The notes under the pieces were generated by a model. It did not search any database, was not told the DNA's origin, and saw only the letters and a program-made list of their open reading frames with translations. A stretch of 64,000 nucleotides of DNA from Achromobacter spanius (lineage in GTDB: Bacteria; Pseudomonadota; Gammaproteobacteria; Burkholderiales; Burkholderiaceae_B). This document shows, piece by piece, positions 27,601 through 35,954 of this stretch. Location of the stretch: the NCBI RefSeq assembly GCF_003994415.1, contig NZ_CP034689.1, positions 3,162,001 through 3,226,000 of the forward strand. Reading direction: 5' to 3'. Each line of letters opens with the position of its first letter. Within the stretch, counting starts at the first letter, position 1. The position numbers and the translations under genes are program-made.

Positions 27601-29199
27601 TTAGATGGGCATGGGCAGGGAACCGCGCGCCTGCCGCGACCGCCGCTGGCGCGTGTCGGCCCGTTGGCCCGCTTGTGCGGCCTGAGCGCCCTCTGCCTGA
27701 ACCGGGGCGGGTTGCGCCGTGTTGTCCTTGGCGTCGGCGCGGCCGGTCAGCGCTTGCAGCAGTGCTTCGTATGCGCCCACGGCGCGCTGCCAGCTGAAGT
27801 CGGTGTTCATGGCGTTGCGCTGCATGGCGCGCCACAGCGTCGGATGCCGACGCAGATGCATGGCGCGCGACAGCGCATCGGCCATGGCGTCGGGGTGGTC
27901 GCCGTCAAACAGCAGGCCGTTGGCAAACGCCATTGCCGTCAAGGGCGCGTGGGTACCCGGGTCTTCGATGGTGTCGGCCATGCCGCCCACGCGCGACCCG
28001 ATCGGCAGGGTGCCGTAGCGCATGGCGTACAGCGGCGTCAGGCCAAAGGGTTCGAAGCGGCTGCCGTGCAGCAGGATGTCGCCGCCAGCGTGCAGGCGAT
28101 GCGCGCCCGCCTCGTTGTAGCCAATGCGGGTGGCGCAGCGCTGGGGGTAGCGGTCGGCCAGCGCCTTCAACGCGGCTTCCAGGCGGCGGTCGCCCTGGCC
28201 CAGGATAGCCACCTGCATTTCCGGGTAGGTGTCCAGGGCGCGCGGCAGGGCCTCGGCGGCCACGTCGGCCATCTTCTGGTCGGTCAGCCGGCTGCCCATC
28301 ACCACCAGCGTGGCTTGCGCGTCGGCCGCCAGGCCGAATTCACGTTGCAGCACGGTCTTGCACAGGCGCTTGTTGGCCAGATCAGAGGCGGTGTAGCGCA
28401 AGGGCCCCAGGTGCGGGTCGCGCGCGGGGTCCCACAGCGCCGTGTCGATGCCGTTGGGAATGGCGATGAGATCGGCTGCGCGCTCGCGCAGCAAGCCATC
28501 CAGCCCGCAGCCGAAGGCCGGCGTCAGGATTTCGCGCGAATAGGTGTGGCTGACGGTGGTGACGCGGTCGGCGTGGGCAATGCCGGCCTTCATGAAATTG
28601 AGCTTGTTCCAGGCCACGCTGGCGTGCTCGCCCCGGAAGGCGGGGGCAATGCCGAAGGCAGCGGCATCCTCTAACGGGAATTGGCCTTGAAACGCCATGT
28701 TGTGTATGGTCAGCACCGATTTCACGTCAGTGATGCCGGCTTGGCGCATCAACATGGGGGTCAGCGCCGCGTGCCAGTCGTGCGCGTGCACCACATCGGG
28801 GCGTGGCAGCCCCGGCACGCCGCGTGCAATCCGCATGGCGGCGTGCGACAGGGCGGCGTAGCGCAGGCCATTGTCAGGGTGTTCCTGGCCATCCTCGTCC
28901 ACATACAGCCCGGCGCGGTCATAGAGCGCATCGTTTTCCAGCAGCAGAAAGGGCAGTTCCGACGAAGGGCATACGCCGGCCAGCAGGCGCGCGTCGCCGC
29001 CCGGCAGGTCTTCCAGCCGCGCCACTTCGTGCACGCCGTCCAGGCGCTTGACCGCGCCTCGGTAGGCGGGCAGCAGGATGGTGGCGGGCACGCCCCGCTG
29101 GACCATCGCCCGCGTCATGCCGGTGATGGCGTCGCCCAAGCCCCCGGTCTTGGCCAGGGGGAATGCTTCGGCAGCCACTATGAGTATTGTCGTCGCCAT
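27601..29199 (-). CDS. glgA: Glycogen/starch synthase GlgA (GT5)
   Basis: A glucosyltransferase of 532 residues that extends alpha-1,4-glucan from ADP-glucose. The GT5 signature KTGGLGDA lies near residue 15, and the C-terminal nucleotide-sugar site includes GSRFEPFGLTPLYAMRYG. The last ~45 residues (after ALTGRADAKD) are Gln/Ala/Arg-rich and outside the family core. ATG 29199 follows a GGAG ribosome site; the open frame continues to 29481 without family similarity. It is the first gene of the eight-gene operon. No glgC is nearby, so the ADP-glucose supply must come from elsewhere. Confidence 0.93.
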   Translation of the reverse strand: MATTILIVAAEAFPLAKTGGLGDAITGMTRAMVQRGVPATILLPAYRGAVKRLDGVHEVARLEDLPGGDARLLAGVCPSSELPFLLLENDALYDRAGLYVDEDGQEHPDNGLRYAALSHAAMRIARGVPGLPRPDVVHAHDWHAALTPMLMRQAGITDVKSVLTIHNMAFQGQFPLEDAAAFGIAPAFRGEHASVAWNKLNFMKAGIAHADRVTTVSHTYSREILTPAFGCGLDGLLRERAADLIAIPNGIDTALWDPARDPHLGPLRYTASDLANKRLCKTVLQREFGLAADAQATLVVMGSRLTDQKMADVAAEALPRALDTYPEMQVAILGQGDRRLEAALKALADRYPQRCATRIGYNEAGAHRLHAGGDILLHGSRFEPFGLTPLYAMRYGTLPIGSRVGGMADTIEDPGTHAPLTAMAFANGLLFDGDHPDAMADALSRAMHLRRHPTLWRAMQRNAMNTDFSWQRAVGAYEALLQALTGRADAKDNTAQPAPVQAEGAQAAQAGQRADTRQRRSRQARGSLPMPI

Positions 29200-29385
29200 G
29201 CTTGTTGCTCCGGAGTAGGTCGGAGGGCCGCTGAAAAAGTGGGCCCGATTCCGTAAGGCCTTCTTATGCGCAAGTCGCGTGCCCAAGCCGATGCAGCGAG
29301 GGCGGGCGCGGGTTTGGCGGGGGTGACGCGTCGTTGTTGCTGGCGTTTGTAAATTTGGGAGCAGTGCAACAAATTGCGTCGAAGC

Positions 29386-29432
29386 GGCTTGGGAAAGGGC
29401 TTGGGAAAAGGCGAGCGACGGGCGAGCTACGG
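29386..29432. repeat. Two adjacent tandem duplications (12 bp x2, 11 bp x2)
   Basis: GGCTTGGGAAAG/A is repeated at 29386-29397 and 29398-29409. GCGAGCGACGG/GCGAGCTACGG follows at 29411-29421 and 29422-29432. Each pair differs at one position. Confidence 0.7.
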
Positions 29433-29455
29433 GCGGGCATGGCGATTGCGGCGCG

Positions 29456-29495
29456 CCGGGGTTGTCAACCGGGGTTGTCAACCGCGGTTGTCAAC
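29456..29495. repeat. Three 13-bp iterons, each with a GTTGTCAAC quasi-palindrome
   Basis: CCGGGGTTGTCAA is repeated three times with a 13-bp period (29456-29468, 29469-29481, and 29482-29494 with one change). Each unit gives GTTGTCAAC, at 29461, 29474 and 29487. The array ends about 50 bp before the ThDP-enzyme start. Regularly spaced palindromic units suggest cooperative binding by a regulator, which I cannot name. Confidence 0.7.
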
Positions 29496-29503
29496 ATTTC
29501 CGA

Positions 29504-29520
29504 GAACCGCCAAGCGGTTC
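29504..29520. promoter_or_regulatory. Perfect 7-bp hairpin before the ThDP-enzyme ribosome site
   Basis: GAACCGC (29504-29510) and GCGGTTC (29514-29520) pair around CAA. It ends 13 bp before the AGGAG at 29534-29538, so it could be an operator or a leader hairpin. It has no T-tract. Confidence 0.4.
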
Positions 29521-29547
29521 GCAGACCCCTCTACCAGGAGCGCCGAC

Positions 29548-31317
29548 TTGAAAACCGTTTCCGATTTTGTGCTCGCCCGCTTGGGCGAATGGGGCGTGCA
29601 GCGCGTCTTCGGCTATCCCGGCGACGGCATCAACGGGCTGATCGGCGCGTTTGGCAAAAACCAGGAACTGGAATTCGTGCAGGCCCGCCACGAAGAGGGC
29701 GCGGCCTTCATGGCCTGCGCCCATGCCAAATTCACGGGCCAGGTCGGCGTGTGCATGGCCACGTCGGGGCCGGGCGCCATCCATCTGTTGAACGGGCTGT
29801 ACGACGCGAAGATGGACCACCAGCCGGTCGTGGCCATCGTCGGCCAGCAGGCGCGCAGCGCGCTGGGTGGCGATTACCAGCAGGAGGTGGACCTGGTCAG
29901 CCTGTTCAAGGACGTGGCGCATGACTTCGTGCACATGGTGACCTCGCCCTTGCAGGCGCGCCACATGGTGGACCGCGCCATGCGCATCGCCATGGAACGG
30001 CGCGGTGTCACCTGCCTGATCTTTCCCAACGATGTGCAAGACCTGGAAGCCGTCGAGGCGCCGCCGCGCGAGCATGGCACGGTGCATACCGGTATCGGCC
30101 TGACCTCCCACGCCGCGGTGCCGCCGGAAGCCGCGCTGGATAACGCCGCCGCCATCCTGAACCAGGGTGAGCGCGTGGCGATGCTGGTGGGCGCGGGCGC
30201 GCTGGAAGCGGGCGACGAGGTGCGCGCCGTGGCCGAGCGCTTGGGCGCGGGCGTGGCCAAGGCCTTGCTGGGCAAGGCCGTGGTGCCGGACGCGCTGCCC
30301 TACGTGACGGGCGCCATCGGCTTGCTGGGCACGCAACCCAGTTGGGAAATGATGAACGAGTGCGACACGCTGCTGATGGTGGGCACGTCGTTTCCGTACG
30401 CCGAGTTCCTGCCCAAGGAAGGGCAGGCGCGCGCGGTGCAGATTGATGTGGACGGCCGCAAGCTCAGCCTGCGCTATCCGGTGGAAGTGGGGCTGGTGGG
30501 CGACGCCCGCCTGACCTTGCAGGCCTTGTTGCCCAAACTGGAAACCAAAGCGTCCGACCGCTGGTTGAAGGGCATTGAAAAGCGGGTGTCGCGATGGCGC
30601 GAAACCGTGGAAGCCCGCGCCATGGTCAAGGCCAAGGGCGTCAACCCCCAACGCCCATTCCTGGAACTGTCCAGCCGCTTGCCGGAACACTGCATCCTGA
30701 CTTGCGATTCCGGGTCCGCCGCCAGTTGGTACGCGCGTGACGTGCAGTTGCGCCAGGGCATGATGGGGTCGGTCTCGGGCGGCCTGGCCAGCATGGGCTG
30801 CGGCGTGCCCTATGCCCTGGCGGCCAAGCTGGCCCACCCCGGGCGACCGGTTGTGGCGCTGGTGGGCGACGGCGCGATGCAGATGCTGGGCATCAATGAA
30901 CTGATCACCATTGCGCACCGGTGGAAAGACTGGGCCGACCCGACGCTGGTGGTGCTGGTGCTGAACAACGGCGACCTGAACATGGTCACGTGGGAGCAAC
31001 GCGTGATGGGGGGCGACCCGCGCTTTGCGGATTCGCAATGGTTGCCGCCATTCTCGTACGCGGACTACGGGCGCATGCTGGGCCTGGAAGGCATCCGCGT
31101 GACCGAACCCGACGAGGTCGGGCCCGCCTGGGACCGCGCGCTGAACGCGGGCCGACCCACGGTGCTGGAAGTGGTGACCGACCCCGAAGTGCCGCCGATG
31201 CCGCCGCACATCCCGGCCAAGCAGGTGGCGGCCTACATGGCGGCCTTGCGCAAGGAAGATCTGGCCACCGGGGCAGCGGCGTTGCGCGCCACGATCAAGC
31301 AATGGTGGGCTAGCTGA
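29548..31317 (+). CDS. Thiamine-diphosphate-dependent enzyme, pyruvate oxidase/acetolactate synthase family
   Basis: A 589-residue ThDP enzyme with the three-domain POX/ALS layout. The catalytic glutamate is in RHEEGAA near residue 50. The central domain has VAMLVGAGALEAGDEV. The C-terminal ThDP motif starts at GDGAMQMLGINEL and ends NNGDLN. The closest recognisable relatives are PoxB-like pyruvate dehydrogenases (quinone) and unassigned ThDP-requiring proteins, so substrate and acceptor are uncertain. The start is TTG 29548: AGGAG stands 9 nt upstream and the family N-terminus begins exactly there (LKTVSDFVLARLGEWG). The preceding 58 codons of open frame read through the repeat region. A PRC-barrel gene follows 114 bp downstream. 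Confidence 0.87.
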   Translation: MKTVSDFVLARLGEWGVQRVFGYPGDGINGLIGAFGKNQELEFVQARHEEGAAFMACAHAKFTGQVGVCMATSGPGAIHLLNGLYDAKMDHQPVVAIVGQQARSALGGDYQQEVDLVSLFKDVAHDFVHMVTSPLQARHMVDRAMRIAMERRGVTCLIFPNDVQDLEAVEAPPREHGTVHTGIGLTSHAAVPPEAALDNAAAILNQGERVAMLVGAGALEAGDEVRAVAERLGAGVAKALLGKAVVPDALPYVTGAIGLLGTQPSWEMMNECDTLLMVGTSFPYAEFLPKEGQARAVQIDVDGRKLSLRYPVEVGLVGDARLTLQALLPKLETKASDRWLKGIEKRVSRWRETVEARAMVKAKGVNPQRPFLELSSRLPEHCILTCDSGSAASWYARDVQLRQGMMGSVSGGLASMGCGVPYALAAKLAHPGRPVVALVGDGAMQMLGINELITIAHRWKDWADPTLVVLVLNNGDLNMVTWEQRVMGGDPRFADSQWLPPFSYADYGRMLGLEGIRVTEPDEVGPAWDRALNAGRPTVLEVVTDPEVPPMPPHIPAKQVAAYMAALRKEDLATGAAALRATIKQWWAS

Positions 31318-31431
31318 TTCGGGCGTCCGCTTGGCGTGCAACACGCAAGGTGCGCGGCGGGCACGGCGTTTGCGGACAGAGGGGTTCTACCACCAACACG
31401 CTGGACGGAAGTTCGGCAAAGGAGATAAAGC

Positions 31432-31830
31432 ATGCAAACCCAAACCAACATCGTGGGCGGTCCCAAGAGCAGCCCCGGCGGCCCCGGCCCGGAAGTCATG
31501 GCGGCGGACACGTTGCAAGGCAACGACGTCTACAACTCGGCGGGCGAAGAGCTGGGGTCCATCAAGGACATCATGATCGACGTGCCCCGGGGCCGCGTGG
31601 CCTATGCGGTGCTGTCTCGCGGCGGCGTATTGGGCATCGGCGACAAGCTCTTCGCGATTCCGTGGGCGGCGCTCACGCTGGACACTGATCGCAAGTGCTT
31701 CGTGCTGGACGTGGACGAAGAAACGCTGAAGAACGCGCCGGGCTTTGACAAGGACAACTGGCCCAGCATGGCCGACGAGACCTGGGCGCGTAACCTGCAC
31801 ACGTACTACAAGCAGGACATCTATTGGTAA
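31432..31830 (+). CDS. PRC-barrel domain protein
   Basis: A 132-residue soluble protein. The PRC-barrel covers about residues 25-100 (LQGNDVYNSAGEELGSIKDI, GRVAYAVLSRGGVLGIGDKL, FAIPWAALTL). Such domains occur in photosynthetic reaction-centre H subunits, RimM and many small stress-linked proteins. No catalytic residues are expected. GGAG precedes the ATG. It is probably co-transcribed with the ThDP enzyme. Confidence 0.9.
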   Translation: MQTQTNIVGGPKSSPGGPGPEVMAADTLQGNDVYNSAGEELGSIKDIMIDVPRGRVAYAVLSRGGVLGIGDKLFAIPWAALTLDTDRKCFVLDVDEETLKNAPGFDKDNWPSMADETWARNLHTYYKQDIYW

Positions 31831-31838
31831 GCCAATAG
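31821..31838. terminator. Small hairpin across the PRC-barrel stop codon
   Basis: CTATTGG (31821-31827) and CCAATAG (31832-31838) pair perfectly around TAAG between convergent genes. It has no T-tract, so this is only a possible terminator. Confidence 0.3.
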
Positions 31839-31840
31839 CA

Positions 31841-33751
31841 TCAAGGCACCGGCCGCGGGTCCCCCATCCGCGCGCCGGTCACCATTTCAGTCACCCAATT
31901 CACCAACACCGAGGTATAGGCACGCTGCGCGGATTTTTCCGTCAGCGCGTGGTCGGCGCCGTCGATGATGCGGTGGGTCATGGAATGCGAACGGCGGAAC
32001 GCCGAGCGGTAGCTCATGATGGTGGAATGCGGGATGAAGGTGTCGTGCTCGGCTTCCACGATCAACACATCCCCGCTGAATTCCGCGCAGGCCTTCAGCG
32101 CGCGGTTGGTTTCCGGCGCCACATAGGTGTTGCGATAGGCGCGCAGCGTTTCCCGGTTCAACTGGTTTTTCGGCAGCAGCCATTCTTCGTCGCGGTACAG
32201 GGCGGGCACATGCAGCGCCAGCCAGCGCACGCGGCGCAGGCCGCTAAGCAGGGCGGCCAGGTAGCCGCCATAGCTGCTGCCCACCACCGCGACCGATCCG
32301 GAATCCAGCGACGGGTGGGTGGCCAGCAGGTCGTAGGCCGCCATGACGTCGCGCAGGTTATCTTCGCGCGTCACTTGTAATTGCTGCTCGCGCGTGGCCG
32401 CATGGCCGCGCAGGTCGAAAGTCAGGCAGACACAGCCCAATGCCGCAATGCCCTTGGCGCGCGACAGGTCGAATTCCTGGCTACCGCCCCAGCCATGGAT
32501 GAACAGCACACCCGGCACCTTGTTCTCGGGCGTCAGGAAAGTGCCGTCCAGCACCTGGCCGTCCACCGACAGCGCGATGGGATCACTGTGCGCGGCCATG
32601 CCCAACCTCCTCCCAGCCCCCGGGCCGTCCAGCACGGCGACGGACTTGCTGATGTGGCCCACCGCCGAATCCACGCCATGAAAGACCAGATGCTGCGCAA
32701 TGGGCAGCACCTGATCCGGCCCGTAGCGTTCGCGGGTGGCGGCGCGCACCGAGGTCAGCGAAGGTGACAGCGCAAACGCCTGCATGGCGGCCAGCTCCGC
32801 CAGACTGGCGCCGCCCGCCCGCCAGGACTGTTCCAGCACGCCGGCTCGCGCCTGCCCCGCACCGTTCGTGCCAAACGCCACGTCGTAATTGCGGCGCGAG
32901 GCGAACAACTGCGGGTAGGCGGTGGACACGGCTGTGTCGTATTGGCAGGCCATGGCCACGGCTTGGCGTTCGTGGTCGGTCAGGTCCAACGCACGCAGGG
33001 CATCGAAGCCGCCACGCGCCAAGCGCAGCTCCGACCCGCCGTAGACGGATCGGCCCTGGTTGTCCTGCGTGAGCGATTGCGTGCCCACATACGCGATTTC
33101 CATTTTTCCCACCCGCGCCCAGCCCACGCTGTAGGTGGACACGTCTTCCAGGTCCTCTTCCAGCACCAGCCCCAGTCGGCGCATGGCCAGCGGCGACTGT
33201 TCTTGCAGCGCGGCGCGCAGTTCCTGGGCATTGCGAGCCACTTTCTGGCCGCGCCCCGCCGTGGCGTCGGTGGGCTTGACGCGCAATGGCCCGGTTTTCA
33301 GCAGTTGCAGCCCGGCGGCTTCGGCGTCAGCGGGCGTGAAGACGGTATAGCCCTTCAGCACCACCTCGCGCAGCGCGTCCGCCAAGTCGGCCACCCAGGC
33401 CTTGGGCGCCTTGGCCTGCGGGCCGATGAGCCCATGGGTGATGGCCTTGCCGGCCACGAAGGAATGTGGGGCGACGCCACCGTACAGGTCGGCGGCGCGC
33501 TTGATGCCCAGGCGGGCCGCGCGAGTGGGGCCGATGATGGTGCGGTCGGGCACGTAGTAGGGGGGCGGTTCGTCGCGCCGTCGGCTGGGCCGGAAGTCTG
33601 GTTCAAAGCGGCGCCCCAACAAGGCCGCCAGGCGCAGGGCCATGGCTTCTTGCGACGCCACCTCGTGTTCAGAGGCACTGGCGCGCCGGGGGTAGGCCAC
33701 CACCAGGTCGGATTCACTATCGGGTTCACGCTGGGCAGGGTGGCGTTTCAT
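31841..33751 (-). CDS. DUF3182 domain fused to an alpha/beta hydrolase
   Basis: A 636-residue protein made of two families that are normally separate. Residues 1-384 form a DUF3182 protein with ATP-grasp-like character (VAYPRRASASEHEVASQEAM, LFGG-like DLYGGVAPHSFVAGKAITHG, GPLRVKPTDATAGRGQKVA). Residues 385-636 form a serine hydrolase with GVLFIHGWGGSQ, the nucleophile elbow VGSSYGGY, EAEHDTFIP (acid) and DGADHALT (histidine). At the joint, a perfect AGGAGG (32606-32611) stands 6 nt before an in-frame ATG (32599), so the hydrolase could also be made alone (252 residues). The start at 33751 overlaps the upstream gene by ATGA. Function is unknown; the operon points to envelope lipid work. Confidence 0.85.
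   Translation of the reverse strand: MKRHPAQREPDSESDLVVAYPRRASASEHEVASQEAMALRLAALLGRRFEPDFRPSRRRDEPPPYYVPDRTIIGPTRAARLGIKRAADLYGGVAPHSFVAGKAITHGLIGPQAKAPKAWVADLADALREVVLKGYTVFTPADAEAAGLQLLKTGPLRVKPTDATAGRGQKVARNAQELRAALQEQSPLAMRRLGLVLEEDLEDVSTYSVGWARVGKMEIAYVGTQSLTQDNQGRSVYGGSELRLARGGFDALRALDLTDHERQAVAMACQYDTAVSTAYPQLFASRRNYDVAFGTNGAGQARAGVLEQSWRAGGASLAELAAMQAFALSPSLTSVRAATRERYGPDQVLPIAQHLVFHGVDSAVGHISKSVAVLDGPGAGRRLGMAAHSDPIALSVDGQVLDGTFLTPENKVPGVLFIHGWGGSQEFDLSRAKGIAALGCVCLTFDLRGHAATREQQLQVTREDNLRDVMAAYDLLATHPSLDSGSVAVVGSSYGGYLAALLSGLRRVRWLALHVPALYRDEEWLLPKNQLNRETLRAYRNTYVAPETNRALKACAEFSGDVLIVEAEHDTFIPHSTIMSYRSAFRRSHSMTHRIIDGADHALTEKSAQRAYTSVLVNWVTEMVTGARMGDPRPVP
32599..32611 (-). promoter_or_regulatory. 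Internal consensus Shine-Dalgarno site and ATG inside the fusion gene
   Basis: On the minus strand AGGAGG-TTGGGC-ATG occurs inside the open frame, exactly where the DUF3182 homology ends and the hydrolase begins (MAAHSDPIALSVDGQ). It looks like the surviving start of a once separate hydrolase gene. Confidence 0.7.
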
Positions 33752-34752
33752 GAGGGCGGGTGAAGCAAGTTGTGTTCCTGTTGGGCCGGCGCGTGGCGCT
33801 TGCGCCACGCGGCGCGGGCTTCGAACAGCGGAAAGGCGGCCAAGGCCAGGCACATGGGGGCCAAGGCGTAGCAGGCGCGATAGGCCAGGGCGGCGCCCAG
33901 CGCTTCGGAATACGGCATGCGCGGGGCCAGCACGGCCACGAAGATGGCCTCGGTGGTGCCCAGCCCCCCCGGCACGCGCGTCAACACGGCCGCGAAACTC
34001 GCGCACAGCAAAATGCCCATCACCAGGGGATACGACGCCTTGCCCTGTAGCAGCACGTAGGCCACCGCGCCCATGAACATCCATGACAGTCCGGCGAACA
34101 GAACTTGCAGCAGCGCCATGCGTGCGCGCGGCAAGGTGACGCGCTGGCCCATCAAGGTGGCCGAGCGGCGGTTCGCGCGGGCGCACATCCACACGTAGGC
34201 GATGCCCACCGCCAGCAAACCGGCGCCAATCAGGCGCAGCACACCGTTGCCCACGTCCCAGCCTTGTGGCACCTTCAATGCGCCACTGACGAACACCACG
34301 CCCGCCACCCAGGCATAGCCGATCCAGTTCGACGCGGCCGAAAAGACGGCCACGCGTGTCGCCACCGATTTACGGCAGCCCAGCCTGGCGTACAGGCGCA
34401 AGCGCGCGCCCAGGCCGCCCACCAGCACGCCCAGGCTGAGGTTCAGCGCGTAGCTCAGCATCGCGATGCCCATCACACTGGGCCAGCCCAGCTTGTGCCC
34501 GGTGTAGCGGCGGCCCAGCAGGTCCAGCGCGCCATAGCTCAGATAGCCCAGCACCACTAGGCCGCTCGCCATCAGGATGGACTCGCCGGGAATGCTGCGC
34601 ATGGCCTGCCAGACTTTCGGCCAATCCACCGAGCGGCCGAAATAGAACAGCAGCACGGCCACGACCGCCAGCACCACCCAGGGCAGCACCTTCTTGATAC
34701 GCGGCCAGCGGTGGCGCAAGGAGCGCATGAACGTCGTTCGGTAAACCCTCAT
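33748..34752 (-). CDS. ybhN: UPF0104/YbhN-like integral membrane protein
   Basis: A 334-residue inner-membrane protein with about eight membrane segments, of the lysylphosphatidylglycerol-synthase transmembrane (flippase-like) family. Marks are LSYALNLSLGVLVGGLGARL, an SAASNWIGY segment and RVPGGLGTTEAIFVAVL near the C-terminus. Family members are thought to move or present lipids. It overlaps clsB by ATGA and the DUF3182 fusion by ATGA. The gene order EEP-clsB-ybhN matches E. coli ybhP-ybhO-ybhN. Confidence 0.88.
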   Translation of the reverse strand: MRVYRTTFMRSLRHRWPRIKKVLPWVVLAVVAVLLFYFGRSVDWPKVWQAMRSIPGESILMASGLVVLGYLSYGALDLLGRRYTGHKLGWPSVMGIAMLSYALNLSLGVLVGGLGARLRLYARLGCRKSVATRVAVFSAASNWIGYAWVAGVVFVSGALKVPQGWDVGNGVLRLIGAGLLAVGIAYVWMCARANRRSATLMGQRVTLPRARMALLQVLFAGLSWMFMGAVAYVLLQGKASYPLVMGILLCASFAAVLTRVPGGLGTTEAIFVAVLAPRMPYSEALGAALAYRACYALAPMCLALAAFPLFEARAAWRKRHAPAQQEHNLLHPPS

Positions 34753-35954
34753 GCGGCCTCGCTTTCGCCGGGTTCAGGCGGCTTGATGGTTTGCAGACGC
34801 GGCTTGTGCGCCGGCAGGGCGCCTGCCCAGGCCGGAAAGCGCCGCAGAAAGTGAAACACCACCACGCCCACCCAGAAGCGCCGCAGCGCGCGTGTGGACT
34901 TGGGGCTGAACGGCACGGTCTTGCAGTCCTGCTCGATCAGGCGATCCAGGCTTTGTCGCAGGGCCTGATTCAGCGAACGGTCGCGCACCACCACGTTGGC
35001 TTCCAGGTTCAGGGCCAGGCTCAAGGGGTCCAGGTTGCTGGAACCCACGGTGCACCAGTCGTCATCCACGCAAGCCACCTTGCCGTGCAGCGGCCGCTTG
35101 CAGTATTCGTAGATTTCGACGCCCGCATTCTTCAGATAGTCATACAGCATGGTGGCGGCCAGGCGCGCCACCAGCATGTCGGGTTCGCCTTGCAGCAGCA
35201 GGCGCACGCGCACGCCCCGGCGCGCGGCCTTGGTCAGGTCGCGCAGCAGGTGATAGCCAGGGAAGAAATAGGCATTGGCAATCAGCACGTCGTGGCGGGC
35301 GGCGCGCAGGCCGGCGCGGTAGTAGCGTTCGATGTCGGTGGTGTTGCCATCGTTGTCGCGCACCACCAGGCGCCCGCCGCCATCGCCCTCGGGCACGGAA
35401 GCGGCGGCGGGGCGCCGCCATCGGCGTCGGGGCTTCGCAACGCCCAGGGCAGACCGGGCATAGTCGGCCAGGTCGGCCGCCAAGGGGCCGTCCACCCGCA
35501 CCGCATAGTCCTGCTTGGCCTCGGGGCCGAAGTCGGCCAGATGATCCGCCGAAAAATTGATGCCGCCGATCAGCGCGCACACACCGTCCACCGCCACGAT
35601 CTTGCGGTGCATGCGGCGGAACACATTGGTGCGCACGCCCAGCAGGCGCGGGCGGGGGTCGAAGATATGAAAGCGCACGCCGCTTTCGGTCAGGGCGCCA
35701 ATGAATTCCTGGCTGAGCTGGTCCGAACCGTAGCCGTCCACCAGCACGTCCACGCTGACGCCGCGGCGGGCGGCGGCAATCAGGGTTTTCTGCAAGGCCT
35801 GCCCGACCTTGTCGTCGAACAGGATGAAGGTTTCAAGCAGCACTTCGTGCTTGGCCGAATCAATGGCTTCGTTCACGGCGGGGAAATAGGCTTCGCCGTT
35901 TTCCAGCAGCGTGTAGCGGTTGCCCGTCCGCCATCCCAAGTCAACCGGCGTCAT
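34749..35954 (-). CDS. clsB: Cardiolipin synthase ClsB (phospholipase D family)
   Basis: Membrane-associated enzyme of 401 residues that makes cardiolipin by phosphatidyl transfer. It has two HKD motifs: HRKIVAVDG with GGINFS near 110-130, and HGKVACVDD with GSSNLDPLSLALNLE near 300-330. It lacks the N-terminal transmembrane pair of ClsA, as expected for ClsB/YbhO. ATG 35954 overlaps the upstream gene by ATGA; the longer open frame to 36002 lies inside that gene. E. coli ClsB also uses phosphatidylglycerol and other acceptors; whether this one does is untested. Confidence 0.93.
   Translation of the reverse strand: MTPVDLGWRTGNRYTLLENGEAYFPAVNEAIDSAKHEVLLETFILFDDKVGQALQKTLIAAARRGVSVDVLVDGYGSDQLSQEFIGALTESGVRFHIFDPRPRLLGVRTNVFRRMHRKIVAVDGVCALIGGINFSADHLADFGPEAKQDYAVRVDGPLAADLADYARSALGVAKPRRRWRRPAAASVPEGDGGGRLVVRDNDGNTTDIERYYRAGLRAARHDVLIANAYFFPGYHLLRDLTKAARRGVRVRLLLQGEPDMLVARLAATMLYDYLKNAGVEIYEYCKRPLHGKVACVDDDWCTVGSSNLDPLSLALNLEANVVVRDRSLNQALRQSLDRLIEQDCKTVPFSPKSTRALRRFWVGVVVFHFLRRFPAWAGALPAHKPRLQTIKPPEPGESEAA

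Larger units (their letters stand above)
29200..29547. other. Repeat-rich divergent intergenic region between glgA and the ThDP enzyme
   Basis: A 348-bp non-coding stretch that must hold the promoters of both the glucan operon (minus) and the ThDP-enzyme/PRC-barrel pair (plus). From 29386 to 29495 it carries three successive sets of short tandem repeats, listed separately. A perfect hairpin follows at 29504-29520. No gene is supported here. Confidence 0.7.

Noticed and set aside
29456..29495. The 13-bp iterons as a plasmid-type replication origin
   Set aside because: No replication initiator, partition genes or AT-rich unwinding region nearby; the position between divergent operons fits regulation better.
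29456..29495. CRISPR array
   Set aside because: The repeats are only 13 bp and directly adjacent, with no spacers and no cas genes.
29491..31344. 617-codon minus-strand frame opposite the ThDP enzyme
   Set aside because: His/Gln/Arg-rich shadow translation; the plus strand encodes an intact ThDP enzyme.
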